Positions 29,081 through 43,745 of a stretch of 64,000 nucleotides of DNA are shown here, in pieces (within the stretch, counting starts at the first letter, position 1; every line of letters begins with the position of its first letter). The notes beneath the pieces were generated by a model. The model worked only from the letters and a program-made list of their open reading frames with translations. It was not told the DNA's origin and did not search any database. This DNA comes from Archivesica marissinica (taxonomy: Eukaryota > Mollusca > Bivalvia > Venerida > Vesicomyidae): contig JABXNX010000069.1 in NCBI GenBank assembly GCA_014843695.1, forward strand, positions 98,985 through 162,984. Direction: 5' to 3'. The position numbers and the translations under genes are program-made.

Positions 29081-29345
29081 TTAAATACATGTATACATGG
29101 ACAAAAGTTTTGCACGGGAATGATTAGTTATGCCATGTTCCTGATCATGGACTGAAGCAAATACGTCTATGTTTCTTGTAAAACATAATATTGTGTCGAT
29201 ACATACAACATATACTATAACTATGTTATTCTCCCGAGTGTGTTAAAGTATAATCTTTATCCATGTTATTGACTTTAATTGCTGATATACATGTACAAAA
29301 TACTTGTGCAAAACTTTTGTCCTTAGGTATGCATACATGTATTAA
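29081..29345. mobile_element. 265-bp MITE-like element with TTAA flanks
   Basis: Two copies of a terminal inverted repeat face each other. GGACAAAAGTTTTGCAC at 29,099-29,115 is a perfect 17-bp reverse complement of 29,306-29,322. Outside it, both ends carry TACATGTAT(A/G)CAT directly against TTAA (29,081-29,084 and 29,342-29,345). The right end has a few extra bases between the two conserved parts. The interior is AT-rich and non-coding, with a short stem CCATG/CATGG at 29,133-29,150. Size, inverted ends and an apparent TTAA target duplication fit a non-autonomous DNA transposon, with TTAA favouring a piggyBac-like mobiliser. A TA duplication (Tc1/mariner) could also be drawn, because the ends are AT-rich. 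No transposase is present. Confidence 0.65.
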
Positions 29346-29468
29346 CATATTCAGTATTTCATCAGAACTTGTGTGTTATTTCATTGAAAATGTTAATTAA
29401 AAACTATTTTACTCAAAGCTTGATTTGATGTTAGCTTTAATTATTTCCATGTTTTTAATCCTAGTAGA
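29346..29468. other. AT-rich spacer with possible poly(A) signal
   Basis: This is non-coding AT-rich sequence between the MITE-like element and the minisatellite. ATTAAA at 29,396-29,401 is the first canonical-variant polyadenylation hexamer after the exon's stop codon, about 430 bases downstream. Its use is unproven, since in AT-rich DNA the hexamer is expected by chance. Nothing else is recognised. Confidence 0.35.
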
Positions 29469-30102
29469 ATCACCGACCCACCAATAACAACAGTAGTTCA
29501 ACTGCCACTCCGGATATCATATTGTTTCTGGCATCCAAGTATACTCCCCACCACTCGCAACATTGTTTCTGACATGCGAGTAGAGCCACCGACCCACCAA
29601 TTGAAACAGTAGTTTATAAATGCCACTCCAGACAATGCTTCTGGCATCTGGGTAGAACCACAGACTCACCAATTGAAACAGTAGTTTATAAATGCCACTC
29701 CAGACATTGTTTCTGGCATCCGGGTAGACCCACTGACCCACCAATTAAAACAGTAGTTTATAAATGCCACTCCTGACATTGCTTCTTGCATCCGGGTTGA
29801 ACTACTGACCCACCAATTGAAACAGTAGTTTATAAATGCCACTCCAGACATTGTTTCTGGCTTCCGGGTAGAACCACTGACCCACCAATTGAAACAGTAG
29901 TTTATAAATGCCACTCCAGACATTGTTTCTGGCATCCGGGTAGAACCACTGACCCACCAATTAAAACAGTAGTTTATAAATGCCACTCCTGACATTGCTT
30001 CTTGCATCCGGGTTGAACTACTGACCCACCAATTGAAAAAGTAGCTGATACATGACCCTCCAGACATTGTTGTGGGTATCCCAGTAGAACCACCAACCCA
30101 CT
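29469..30102. repeat. 72-bp minisatellite, about eight units
   Basis: The word GACCCACCAATT (with variants) starts units at 29,475, 29,591, 29,663, 29,735, 29,807, 29,879, 29,951 and 30,023, with a final partial at 30,095. Spacing is 72 bp except for the first, which is 116 bp and includes an extra partial unit. A subtype carrying CTCCTGACATTGCTTCTTGC occurs at 29,772 and 29,988, 216 bp apart, so units are duplicated in groups of three. As 72 is divisible by 3, one minus-strand frame stays open across most of the array and reads as a 24-residue repeat, for example around NYCFNWW and SGSTRMPET. I see no start context, splice sites or domain, and consider the open frame a by-product of the period. 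It is unrelated to the 34-bp satellite. Confidence 0.9.
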
Positions 30103-30403
30103 GCATGCTAAACGGATAACTTCCTCACTTGAAAGAACTGACAGCGGTGAGGGTTAAGTGAGTTAACCAAACTTAAGAAAATAATAAAACATTCACACTC
30201 TTCCCTCTGTAATTACTGCACACACAACAATAATGTCTATTCGAACTGCGATAATTTCTACTTTTTCCAACATAATTTCCTTTATTTATGTCCTCCATTT
30301 TTCCTCTCCAACGATTTTAACAGTATGCTAATTTTATCTTTACCTGTGGAGAGCACGCAGGGGAAGTAATTAATCAGGGGCAGATAACAACTTATTGAAC
30401 AGG
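30103..30403. other. Unassigned sequence at right edge of island
   Basis: About 300 bases of non-repetitive, non-coding sequence lie here. It contains a short palindromic stretch GGTTAAGTGAGTTAACC (about 30,150-30,166) and an AATAAA at 30,183-30,188 on the + strand, which is far from the exon and of doubtful meaning. The satellite begins after GAACAGGA near 30,404. No gene or RNA is recognised. Confidence 0.5.
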
Positions 30404-33400
30404 ACTATAACTACCTATAACTGTTAGTATAACATAGTCTATACCTACCTATAACTGCTAGTAAATCAGAGTATATACCTACATATAACTGCTAGTATAA
30501 CATAGTATATATCTACCTATAACCGCTAGTATAACATAGTCTATACATATCTATAACTGCTAGTATAACAGAGTATATACCTACCTATAACTGCTAGCAT
30601 AACAGAGTCTATACCTAACTATGACTGCTAGTAGAAAATAGTCTATACCTACCTAAAACCTCTATTATTACATAGGCAATACCTACCTATAACTGCTAGT
30701 ATAACATAGTATATACATATCTATAACTGCTAGTATAACAGAGTATATAGCTACCTATATCTGCTAGTATAACATAGTCTATACCTACCTATAACTGCTA
30801 GTAAAACAGAGTATATACCTACCTATAACTGCTAGGATAACAAAGTATATACCTACCTATAACCGCTAGTATAACATATTCCATACCTACCTATAACTGC
30901 TAGTATAACACAGTCTATACCTACCTATAACCGCTAGTATAACATAGTCTATACCTACCTATAACTGCTAGTATAACATAGTCTATACCTACCTATAACT
31001 GCTAGTATAACATAGTCTATACATATCTATAACTGCTAGTATAACAGAGTATATACCTACCTATAACTGCTAGGATAACAAAGTATATACCTACCTATAA
31101 CCGCTAGTATAACAGAGTATATACCTACCTATAACTGCTAGTATAACAGAGTCTATACCTACCTATTACTGCTAGTATAACATACTCTATACCTACCTAT
31201 AACTGCTAGTATAACAGAGTATATACCTACCTATAACTGCTAGAATAACTAAGTATATACCTACCTATAACCGCTAGTATAACATAGTCCATACCTACCT
31301 AAAACTGCTAGTATAACATAGTCTATACCTACCTATAACCGCTATTATAACATAGTCTATACCTACCTATAACCGCTAGTATAACATAATCTATACCTAC
31401 CTATTACTGCTAGTATAACATATTTCAATACCTACCTATAACCTCTATTATTACATAGTCAATACTTACCTATAACAGCTAGTATAATATAGTCTATACC
31501 TACCTATAACTGCTAGTAAAACAGAGTCTATACCTACCTATAACTGCTAGTATAACATAGTATATAAATATCAATAACTGCTAGTATAACAGAGTATATA
31601 GCTACCTATAACTGCTAGTATAACATAGTCTATACCTATCTATTACTGCTAGTATAACAGAATTGATACATACCTATAACTACTAGTATAATAGAGTCTA
31701 TACCTACCTATAACTGCTAGTATAACATAGTATATACATATCAATAACTGCTAGTATAACATAGCCCATACCTACCTATAACTGCTAGTATAACATAGAC
31801 TATACCTACATATAACCGCTATTATAACATAGTATATACCTACATATAACTGCTAGTATAACATAGTATATATCTACCTATAACCGCTAGTATAACATAG
31901 TCTATACATATCTATAACTGCTAGTATAACAGAGTATATACCTACCTATAACTGCTAGCATAACATAGTCTATACCTAACTATGACTGCTAGTAGAAAAT
32001 AGTCTATACCTACCTAATACCTCTATTATTACATAGGCAATACCTACCTATAACTGCTAGTATAACATAGTCTATACATATCTATAACTGCTAGTATAAC
32101 AGAGTATATACCTACCTATAACTGCTAGGATAACAAAGTATATACCTACCTATAACCGCTAGTATAACATATTCCATACCTACCTATAACTGCTAGTATA
32201 ACACAGTCTATACCTACCTATAACCGCTAGTATAACATAGTCTATACCTACCTATAACTGCTAGTATAACATAGTCTATACCTACCTATAACTGCTAGTA
32301 TAACATAGTCTATACATATCTATAACTGCTAGTATAACAGAGTATATACCTACCTATAACTGCTAGGATAACAAAGTATATACCTACCTATAACCGCTAG
32401 TATAACATATTCCATACCTACCTATAACTGCTAGTATAACACAGTCTATACCTACCTATAACCGCTAGTATAACATAGTCTATACCTACCTATAACTGCT
32501 AGTATAACATAGTCTATACCTACCTATAACTGCTAGTATAACATAGTCTATACCTACCTATAACTGCTAGTAAATCAGAGTATATACCTACCTATAACTA
32601 CTAGTATAACAGAGTATATACCTACCTATAGCTGCTAGTATAACAGAGTCTATACCTACCTATAACCGCTGGTATAACATCGTTTATATCTACCTATAAC
32701 TGCTAGTATAACATAGTCTTTGCCTACCTAAAACCGCTATTATAACATAATCTATACTTACCTATCACTGTCAGTATAACAGAGTATATACCTACCTCTA
32801 ACCGCTGGTATAACATCGTTTATATCTACCTATAACTGCTAGTATAACATAGTCTATACCTACCTATTACCGCTAGTATAACATAGTCTATACATATATA
32901 TAACTGCTTGTATCACAGAGTGTATACCTATCTATTACTGATAGTATAACATATTTCAATACCTACCTATAACCTCTATTATTACATAGTCAATACCTAC
33001 CTATAACTGCTAGTAAAACAGATTCAATACCTACCTATAACTGCTAGTATAACATAGTATAGACATATCAATAACTGCTAGTATAACATAATATATAGCT
33101 ACCTATAACTGCTAGTATAACATAGTCTATACCTACCTATTACTGCTAGTATAACAGAATCGATAAATACCTATAACTGCTAGGATAATAGAGTCTATAC
33201 CTATCTATAACTGCTAGTATAACATAGTATATACATATCAATAACTGCTAGTATAACAGAGTATATAGTTACCTATAACTGCTAGTATAACATAGTCTAT
33301 ACCTACCTATTACTGCTAGTATAACATAATAAATACATACCTATAACTGCTAGTATAATAGAGTATATACCTACCTATAGCTGCTAGCATAGCAGAGTAT

Positions 33401-34140
33401 ATACCTTCCTATAACCGCTAGTATAACATAGTCTATACTTACCCATAACTGCTAGTATAACATAGTCTATACCTACATAAACCTCTATTATAACATAGTC
33501 TATACCTAGCTATAACTGCTAGTATAACATAGTCTATACCTATATATAACTGCTAGTATAACAGAGTATATACCTACCTATATCTGCTAATATAACAGAG
33601 TCTATACCTACCTATAACTGCTAGTATAACAACGTATATACCTACCTATAACCGCTAGTATAACATAGTTCATACCTACCTACAACTGCTAGTATAACAT
33701 AGACTATACCTACCTATAACCGCTATTATAGCCTAGTCTATAGCTACCTATAACTGTTAGTATAACATAGTCTATACCTACCTATAACTGCTAGTAAATC
33801 AGAGTCTATACCTACCTATAACTGCTAGTATAACATAGTATATACCTACCTATAACTGCTAGTATAACATAGTATATACATATCTATAACTGCTAGTATA
33901 ACAGAGTATATACCTAACTTTAACTGCTATTATAACAGAGTCTATATCTACCTATTACTGCTAGTATAACATATTTCAATACCTACCTATAACCTCTATT
34001 ATTAAATAGTCAATACCTACCTATAACTGCTAGCATAACATAGTCTATACCTACCTATAACTGCTAGTAAAACAGAGTATATACCTACCTATAACTGCTA
34101 GTATAACATAGTATATACATATCAATAACTGCTAGTATAA

Positions 34141-36100
34141 CGGAGTATATAGCTACCTATAACTGCTAGTATAACAGAGTCTATACCTACATATTACTGC
34201 TAGTATAACAGACTCTATACGTACATATAACTGCTAGTATAACAGAGTCTATACCTACCTATAAATGCTAGTATAACATAGTCTATACCTACCTAGAACA
34301 GCTAGTATTACAGAGTATATACCTACCTATAACTGCTAGTATAACAGAGTATATATCTACCTATAACCGCTAGTATAACATAGTCTATACATATCTATAA
34401 CTGCTAGTATAACACAGTATATACCTACCTATAACTGCTAGCATAACAGAGTCTATACCTACCTATGTCTGCTAGTATAAAATAGTCTATACCTACCTAT
34501 AACCTCTATTATTACATAGGCAATACCTACCTATAACTGCTAGTATAACATAGTCTATACCTATCTATAACTGCTAGTATAACTGAGTATATACCTACCT
34601 ATAGCTGCTAGTATAACATAGTCTATACCTACCTATAACTGCTAGTAAAACAGAGTATATACCTACCTATAACTGCTAGGATAACCAAGTATATACATAC
34701 CTATAACCGCTAGTATAACATAGTCCATACCTACCTATAACTGCTAGTATAACATAGTTTATACCTACGTATAACCGCTAGTATAACATAGTCTATACCT
34801 ACCTATAACTGCCAGTATAACATAGTCTATACCTACCTATAACTGCTAGTATAACAGAGTATATACCTAACTATAACTGCTAGTATAACAGAGTATATAC
34901 CTATCTATAACTGCTAGTAAAACAGAGTATATACCTATCTATAACTGCTAGGATAACCAAGTATATACATACCTATAACCGCTAGTATAACATAGTCCAT
35001 ACCTACCTATAACTGCTAGTATAACATAGACTATACCTACCTATAACTGCTAGTATAACATAGTATATACATATCAATAACTGCTAGTATAACGGAGTAT
35101 ATAGCTACCTATAACTGCTAGTATAACAGAGTCTATACCTACATATTACTGCTAGTATAACAGACTCTATACGTACATATAACTGCTAGTATAACAGAGT
35201 CTATACCTACCTATAAATGCTAGTATAACATAGTCTATACCTACCTAGAACAGCTAGTATTACAGAGTATATACCTACCTATAACTGCTAGTATAACAGA
35301 GTATATATCTACCTATAACCGCTAGTATAACATAGTCTATACATATCTATAACTGCTAGTATAACACAGTATATACCTACCTATAACTGCTAGCATAACA
35401 GAGTCTATACCTACCTATGTCTGCTAGTATAAAATAGTCTATACCTACCTATAACCTCTATTATTACATAGGCAATACCTACCTATAACTGCTAGTATAA
35501 CATAGTCTATACCTATCTATAACTGCTAGTATAACTGAGTATATACCTACATATAGCTGCTAGTATAACATAGTCTATACCTACCTATAACTGCTAGTAA
35601 AACAGAGTATATACCTACCTATAACTGCTAGGATAACCAAGTATATACATACCTATAACTGCTAGTATAACAGAGTCTATATCTACCTATAACTACTAGT
35701 ATAACATAGTATATACCTACCTATAACTGCTAGCATAACCGAATCTATACCTACCTATGATTGCTAGTATAACAAAACTCTATACCTACCTATAACTGCT
35801 AGTATAACAGAGTATATACATATCTATAACTTCTAGTATAACAGAGTATATACCTACCTATAATTGCTAGTATAGCAGAGTATATATCTACCTATAACTG
35901 CTAGTATGACATAGTTTATACCTATATATAACTGCTAGTATAACATAATATATACCTACCTATGACTGCAAGTATAACAGAGTCTATACCTACCTATAAC
36001 TGCTAGTACAACATACTATATACCTACATATAACAGCTAGTATAACAGTGTCTATAACTACCTATTACTGCTAGCATAACATACTCTATACCTACCTATA
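34141..36100. repeat. 952-bp tandem duplication in right array
   Basis: A block with the unusual words AACGGAGTATATAGC, TATACGTACATATAAC, CCTAGAACAGCTAGTATTAC and TAACTGAGTATATACC is present twice. The word CGGAGTATAT is at 34,141 and 35,093, an offset of 952 bp that equals 28 monomers exactly. The two copies are nearly identical over about 550 bases, then diverge. This is a recent unequal-exchange type duplication in register with the monomer. Confidence 0.8.
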
Positions 36101-38282
36101 ACTGCTAGCATACCAAACTCTATACCTACCTATAACTTCTAGTATAACAGTGTCTATAACTACCTATTACTGCTAGTATAACATACTATATACCTACCTA
36201 TAACTGCTAGCATACCAAACTCTATACCTACCTATAACTGCTAGTATAACAGAGTATATACCTACCTATAACTGCTAGTATAACATAATATATACCTACC
36301 TATAACTACTAGTATAGCAGAGTATATACCTACCTATAGCTGCTAGTATAACATAGTCTATACCTACCTATTACTGCTAGCATAACATACTCTATACCTA
36401 GCTATAACTGCTAGCATACCAAACTCTATACCTACCTATAACTGCTAGTACAACATACTCTATACCTACCTATAACAGCTAGTATAACAGTGTCTATAAC
36501 TACCTATTACTGCTAGTATAACATACTCTATACCTACCTATAACTGCTAGCATAACATACTCTATACCTACCTATAACTGCTAGCATAACAGATACCTAC
36601 CTATAACAGCTAGTATAACAGTGTCTATACCTACCTATAACTGCTAGTATAACATAGTTTATACCTACCTATAACTTCTATTATAACATAGTCTATACCT
36701 ACCTATAACTGCTAGTATAACATTGTCTATACCTAACTATAACTGCTCGTATAACATAGTATATACCTACATATAACTGCTAGGATAGGAGAGTATATAC
36801 CTAACTATAACTGCTAGTATAACCGAATCTATACCTACCTATAACTGCTAGTATAACAGAGTCTATATCTACCTATAACTACTAGTATAACATAGTATAT
36901 ACCTACCTATAACTGCTAGCATAACCGAATCTATACTTACCTATGATTGCTAGTATAACAAACTCTATACCTACATATAACTGCTAGTATAACAGAGTAT
37001 ATACATATCTATAACTTCTAATATAACAGAGTATATACCTAATTATAATTGTAAGTATAGCAGACTATATAGCTACCTATAACTGCTAGTATAACATAGT
37101 CTATACCTACCTATAACTGCTAGTATGACATTGTTTATACCTATATATAACTGCTAGTATAACATAATATATACCTACCTATAACTGCAAGTATAACAGA
37201 GTCTATACCTACCTATAACTGCTTAGTACAACATACTCTATACCTACCTATAACAGCTAGTATAACAGTGTCTATAACTATCTATTACTGCTAGTATAAC
37301 ATACTCTATACCTACCTATAACTGCTAGCATACCAAACTCTATACCTACCTATAGCTGCTAGAATAACAGAGTCTATACCTACCTATAACTGCTAGTATA
37401 ACATAGTATATACATATCTATAACTGCTGGTAAAACAGAGTACATACCTACGTATAACTGCTAGTATAACAGTGTCTATAGCTACCTATTACTGATAGTA
37501 TAACATACTATATACCTACCTATAACTGCTAGCATAACAGAGTATATACCTACCTGTAACTGTCAGTATAGCAGAGTATATACCTACCTAAGTCCGCTAG
37601 TATAACATAGTCTATACCTACCAATAACTGCTAGTATAACATAGTTTATACCTACCTATAACCTCTATTATAACATAGTCTATACCTACATATAACTGCT
37701 AGTATAACATAGTTTATACTAGATATAACTGTAGTATAAATAGTATATACCTACTTATAACTGCTAGTATAACAGAGTCTATACCTACCTATAACTGCTA
37801 GATACATATCTATAACTGCTAGTATAACATAGTATATACCTACCTATAACTGCTAGCATAACATAGTCTATACCTACCTATGACTGCTAGTATAAAATAG
37901 TATATACCTACCTATAACCTCTATTATTACATAGGCAATACCTACCTATAACTGCTAGTATAACATAGTCTATACCTATCTATAACTGCTAGTATAACAG
38001 AGTATATACCTACCTATATCTGCTAATATAACAGAGTATATACCTACCTCTAACCGCTGGTATAACATCGTGTATACCTACCTATAACTGCTAGTATAAC
38101 ACAGTCTATACCTACATATAACTGCTAGTATAACATATTCTATACCTACCTATAACTGCTAGTATAACATAATCTATACCAACCTATAACAGCTAGTATT
38201 ACAGAGTATATACCTACCTATAACTGCTAGTATAACATAGTCTATACCTACCTTTAACTGCTAGTAAATCAGAGTATATACC

Positions 38283-39420
38283 TACCAATTATTGCTAGTA
38301 TAACATAGTCTATACATATCTATAACTGCTAGTATAACAGAGTATAGTATATACCTACCTATAACTGCTAGTATAACAGAGTATATACCTACCTATAACT
38401 GCTAGGATAACATAGTTTATACCTATCAATAACTGCTAGTATAACAGAGTATATAGCTACCTATAACTGCTAGCATAACAGAGTCAATACCTACCTATTA
38501 TTGCTATTATAACAGACTCTATACCTACCTATAACTTCTAGTATAACAGAGTATATACCTACCTATAAGTGCTATCATAGCAGAGTATATACCTACCAAT
38601 TATTGCTAGTATAACATAGTCTATACATATCTATAACTGCTAGTATAACAGAGTATAGTATATACCTACCTATAACTGCTAGTATAACAGAGTATATACC
38701 TACCTATAACTGCTAGGATAACATAGTTTATACCTATAAATAACTGCTAGTATAACAGAGTATATAGCTACCTATAACTGCTAGCATAACAGAGTCAATA
38801 CCTACCTATTATTGCTATTATAACAGACTCTATACCTACCTATAACTTCTAGTATAACAGAGTATATACATACCTATAAGTGCTATCATAGCAGAGTATA
38901 TACCTACCTATAACTGCTAATAAGACATAGTATATACCTACCTATCACTGCTAGTATAACAGAGTATATACCTACCTATAACCGCTAGTATAACAGAGTC
39001 AATACCTACCTATTATTGCTAGTATAACAGATTCTATACCTACCTATAACTTCTAGTATAACAGAGTATATACCTACCTATAAGTGCTATCATAGCAGAG
39101 TATATACCTACCTATAACTGCTAATAAGACATAGTATATACCTACCTATCACTGCTAGTATAACAGAGTATATACCTACCTATAACCGCTAGTATAACAT
39201 AGTCCATACCTACCTATAACCGCTATTATAACATAGTATATACCTGCCTATAACTGCTAGTATAACATAGTCTATACCTACCTATAACTACTAGTAAATC
39301 AGAGTATATACCTACCTATAATTGCTAGTATAATATAGTCTATACATATCTATAACTGCTAGTATAACAGAGTATAGTATATACCTACCTATAACTGCTA
39401 GTATAACAGAGTATATACCT
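38283..39420. repeat. ~311-bp tandem repeat containing a 5-bp-expanded monomer
   Basis: The block starting CCAATTATTGCTAG at 38,285 repeats at 38,596. The offset of 311 bp equals nine monomers plus 5, and the extra 5 bases are the GTATA insertion in GAGTATAGTATATACC. A related block, including TAAGTGCTATCATAGCAG and GCTAATAAGACATAG, continues to about 39,420, and a further copy of the expanded monomer lies near 41,826. The insertion therefore predates the duplications and serves as a lineage marker within the right array. Confidence 0.75.
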
Positions 39421-42400
39421 ACCTATTACTGCTAGTATAACAGACTCTATACCTACCTATAACTGCTAGTATAACATAGTATGTACCTACCTATAACTGC
39501 TAGTATAACATCGTTTATACCTACCTATAACTGCTAGTATAACATTGTCTATACCTACTTATAACTGCTAGTATAACATAGTCTATACATACATATAACC
39601 GCTAGTATAACATAGTCTATACATATCTATAACTGCTAGTATAACATAGTATATACCTACCTATAACTGCTAGTATAACAGAGTATATACCTACCTATTA
39701 CTGCTAGTATAACATATTTCAATACCTACCTATGACCTCTATTATTACATAGTCAATACCTACTTATAACTGCTAGTATAACATAGTCTATACCTACCTA
39801 TAACTGCTAGTAAAACAGAGTCCATACCTACCTATAACTGCTAGTACCTATAACTGCTAGTATAATATAGTATATACCTACCTATAACTGCTAGCATAGC
39901 AGAGTATATACCTAACTATAACCGCTAGTATAACATAGTCTATACTTACCCATAACTGCTAGTATAACATATTATATACCTATCTAAAACCTCTATTATA
40001 ACACAGTCTATACCTAGCTATAACTGCTAGTATAACATAATCTATACCTGCCTATTACTGCTAGTATAACAGACTCTATGCCTACCTATAACTGCTAGTA
40101 TAACAGAGTATATACCTACCTATAACTGCTAGTATAACAGAGTATATACCTACCTATAACCGCTAGTATAACATAGTCCATACCTACCTATAACTGCTAG
40201 TATAACATAGACTATACCAACCTATAATCGCTATTATAGCCTAGTCTATAGCTACCTATAACTGTTAGTATAACATAGTCTATACCTACCTATAACTGCT
40301 AGTAAATCAGAGTATATACCTACCTATAACTGCTAGCATAACATAGTATATACATATCTATAACTGCTAGTAAAACAGAGTATATACCTACCTATAACTG
40401 CTAGCATAGCAGAGTATATACCTGACTATAACCGCTAGTATAACATAGTCTATACTTACCCATGACTGCTAGCATAACATAGTCTATACCTATCTAAAAC
40501 CTCTATTATAACAAAGTCTATACCTAGTTATAACTGCTAGTATAGCATAGTCTATACCTATATATAACTGCTAGTTTAACAGAGTATATACCTACCTATA
40601 ACTGCTAGTATAACAGAGTATATACCTACCTATAACTGCTAGTATAACATAGTCCATACCTACCTAAAACTGCTATTATAACATGGTCTATACCTACCTA
40701 TAACTGCTAGTATAACAGAGTCTATGCCTACATATAACCGCTAGTATAACATAATCTATACTTACCTATCACTGCTAGTATAACAGAGTATATACCTACC
40801 TCTAACCGCTGGTATAACATCGTTTATACCTACTTATAACTGCTAGTATAACTTTGTCTATACCTACTTATAACTGCTAGTATAACATAGTCTATACCTA
40901 CCTATAACCACTAGTACAACAAAGTCTATACATATATATAACCGCTAGTATAACAGAGTATATACCTACCTATAACTGCTAGTATAATAGAGTCAATACC
41001 TACCTATAACTGCTAGTATAACATAGTCTATAACTACCTATATCTGCTAGTAAAACAGAGTCTATACCTACCTATAACTGCTAGTATAACATAGTATATA
41101 CATATCAATAACTGCTAGTATAACTGAGTATATAGCTACCTATAACTGCTAGTATAACATAGTCTATACCTACCTATTACTGCTAGTATAACATAGTATA
41201 TACCTACCTATAACTGCTAGTATAACATAGTCTATACCTATCTATAACTGCGAGATACATATCTATAACTGCTAGTATAACAGAGTATATACCTACCTAT
41301 AACTGCTAGCATAACATGGTCTATACCTACCTATGACTGCTAGTATAAAATAGTATATACCTACCTATAACCTCTATTATTACATAGGCAATACCTACCT
41401 ATAACTGCTAGTATAACATAGTCTATACCTATCTATAACTGCTAGTATAACAGAGTATATACCTACCTATATCTGCTAGTATAACATAGTCTATACCTAC
41501 CTATAACTGCTAGTATAACAGAGAATATACCTACCTCTAACCGCTGGTATAACATGGTGTATACCTACCTATAACTGCTAGTATAACACAGTGTATACCT
41601 ACATATAACTGCTAGTATAACATATTCTATACCTACCTATAACTGCTAGTATAACATAGTCTATACTAACCTATAACAGCTAGTATTACAGAGTATATAC
41701 CTAACTATAACTGCTAGTATAACATAGTCTATACCTACCTATAACTGCTAGTAAATCAGAGTATATACCTACCTATTATTGCTAGTATAACATAGTCTAT
41801 ACATATCTATAACTGCTAGTATAACAGAGTATAGTATATACCTACCTATAACTGCTAGTATAACAGAGTATATACCTACCTATAACTGCTAGGATAACAT
41901 AGTTTATACCTATCAATAACTGCTAGTATAACAGAGTATATAGCTACCTATAACTGCTAGCATAACAGAGTCAATACCTACCTATTATTGCTAGTATAAC
42001 AGACTCTATACCTACATATAACATCTAGTATAACAGAGTATATACCTACCTATAACTGCTAGTATAACATAGTATATACCTACCTATAACCGCTAGTATA
42101 ACACAGTCCATACCTACCTACAACCGCTATTATAACATAGTATATACCTACCTATAACTGCTAGTATAACATAGTCTATACCTACCTATAACTACTATTA
42201 AATCAGAGTATATACCTACCTATAATTGCTATTATAACATAGTCTATACATATCTATAACTGCTAGTTTAACAGAGTATAGTATATACCTACCTATAACT
42301 GCTAGTATAACAGAGTATATACCTACCTATTACTGCTAGTATAACAGACTCTATACCTACCTATAACTCCTAGTATAATAGAGTATATACCTACCTATAA

Positions 42401-43745
42401 CTGCTAGCATAGCAGAGTATATACCTAACTATAACCGCTAGTATAACATAGTCTATACTTACCCATAACTGCTAGTATAACATAGTCTATACCTATCTAA
42501 AACCTCTATTATAACATAGTCTATACATAGCTATAACTGCTAATATAACATAATCTATACCTGCCTATTACTGCTAGTATAACAGACTCTATGCCTACCT
42601 ATAACTGCTAGTATAACAGAGTATATACCTACCTATGACTGCTAGTATAACAGAGTATATACCTACCTATAACCGCTAGTATAACATAGTCCATACCTAC
42701 CTATAACTGCTAGTATAACATAGACTATACCAACCTATAATCGCTATTATAGCCTAGTCTATAGCTACCTATAACTGTTAGTATAACATAGTCTATACCT
42801 GCCTATAACAGCTAGTAAATCAGAGTATATACCTACCTTAACTGCTAGCATAACAAAGTATATACATATCTATAACTGCTAGTATAATAGAGTATATACC
42901 TACCAATAACTGCTAGTATAACATATTCTATACCTACCTATTACTGCTAGTATAACAGACACTATACCTACCTATAACTACTAGCATAACATAGTAAATA
43001 CCAACCTATAACTGCTAGTATATCAGAGTATATACCTACCTATAACAGCTAGAATAACCTAGTATATACCTAGCTATAACCGCTAGTATAACAAAGTCCA
43101 TACCTAATTATACCTGCTAGTATAACATAGTCTATACCTACCTATAACCGCTATTATAACATAGTTTATACCTACCTATAACTGCTAGTATAACATAGTT
43201 TATGCCTACCTATAACCGCTATTATAACATAATCTATACTTATCTATCACTGTTAGTATAACAGAGTATATACCTACCTATAACTGCTAGTATAACAGAG
43301 TATATACCTACCTATAACCGCTAGTATAACATAGTCCATACCTACCTATAACTGCTAGTATAACATAGACTATACCAACCTATAATCGCTATTATAGCCT
43401 AGTCTATAGCTACCTATAACTGTTAGTATAACATAGTCTATACCTACCTATAACTGCTAGTAAATCAGAGTATATACCTACCTATAACTGCTAGCATAAC
43501 ATAGTATATACATATCTATAACTGCTAGTAAAACAGAGTATATACCTACCTATAACTGCTAGCATAGCAGAGTATATACCTAACTATAACCGCTAGTATA
43601 ACATAGTCTATACTTACCCATAACTGCTAGCATAACATAATGTATACCTATCTAAAACCTCTATTATAACAAAGTCTATACCTACCTATAACCGCTATTA
43701 TAACATAGTATATACCTACCTATAACTGCTAGTATAACATAGTCT

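Noticed and set aside
29517..30106. Two overlapping minus-strand open frames read as Trp-rich repeat proteins
   Set aside because: Both follow from the 72-bp period being divisible by three; there is no supporting start, splice or domain evidence, so they are not annotated as genes, only flagged for checking.
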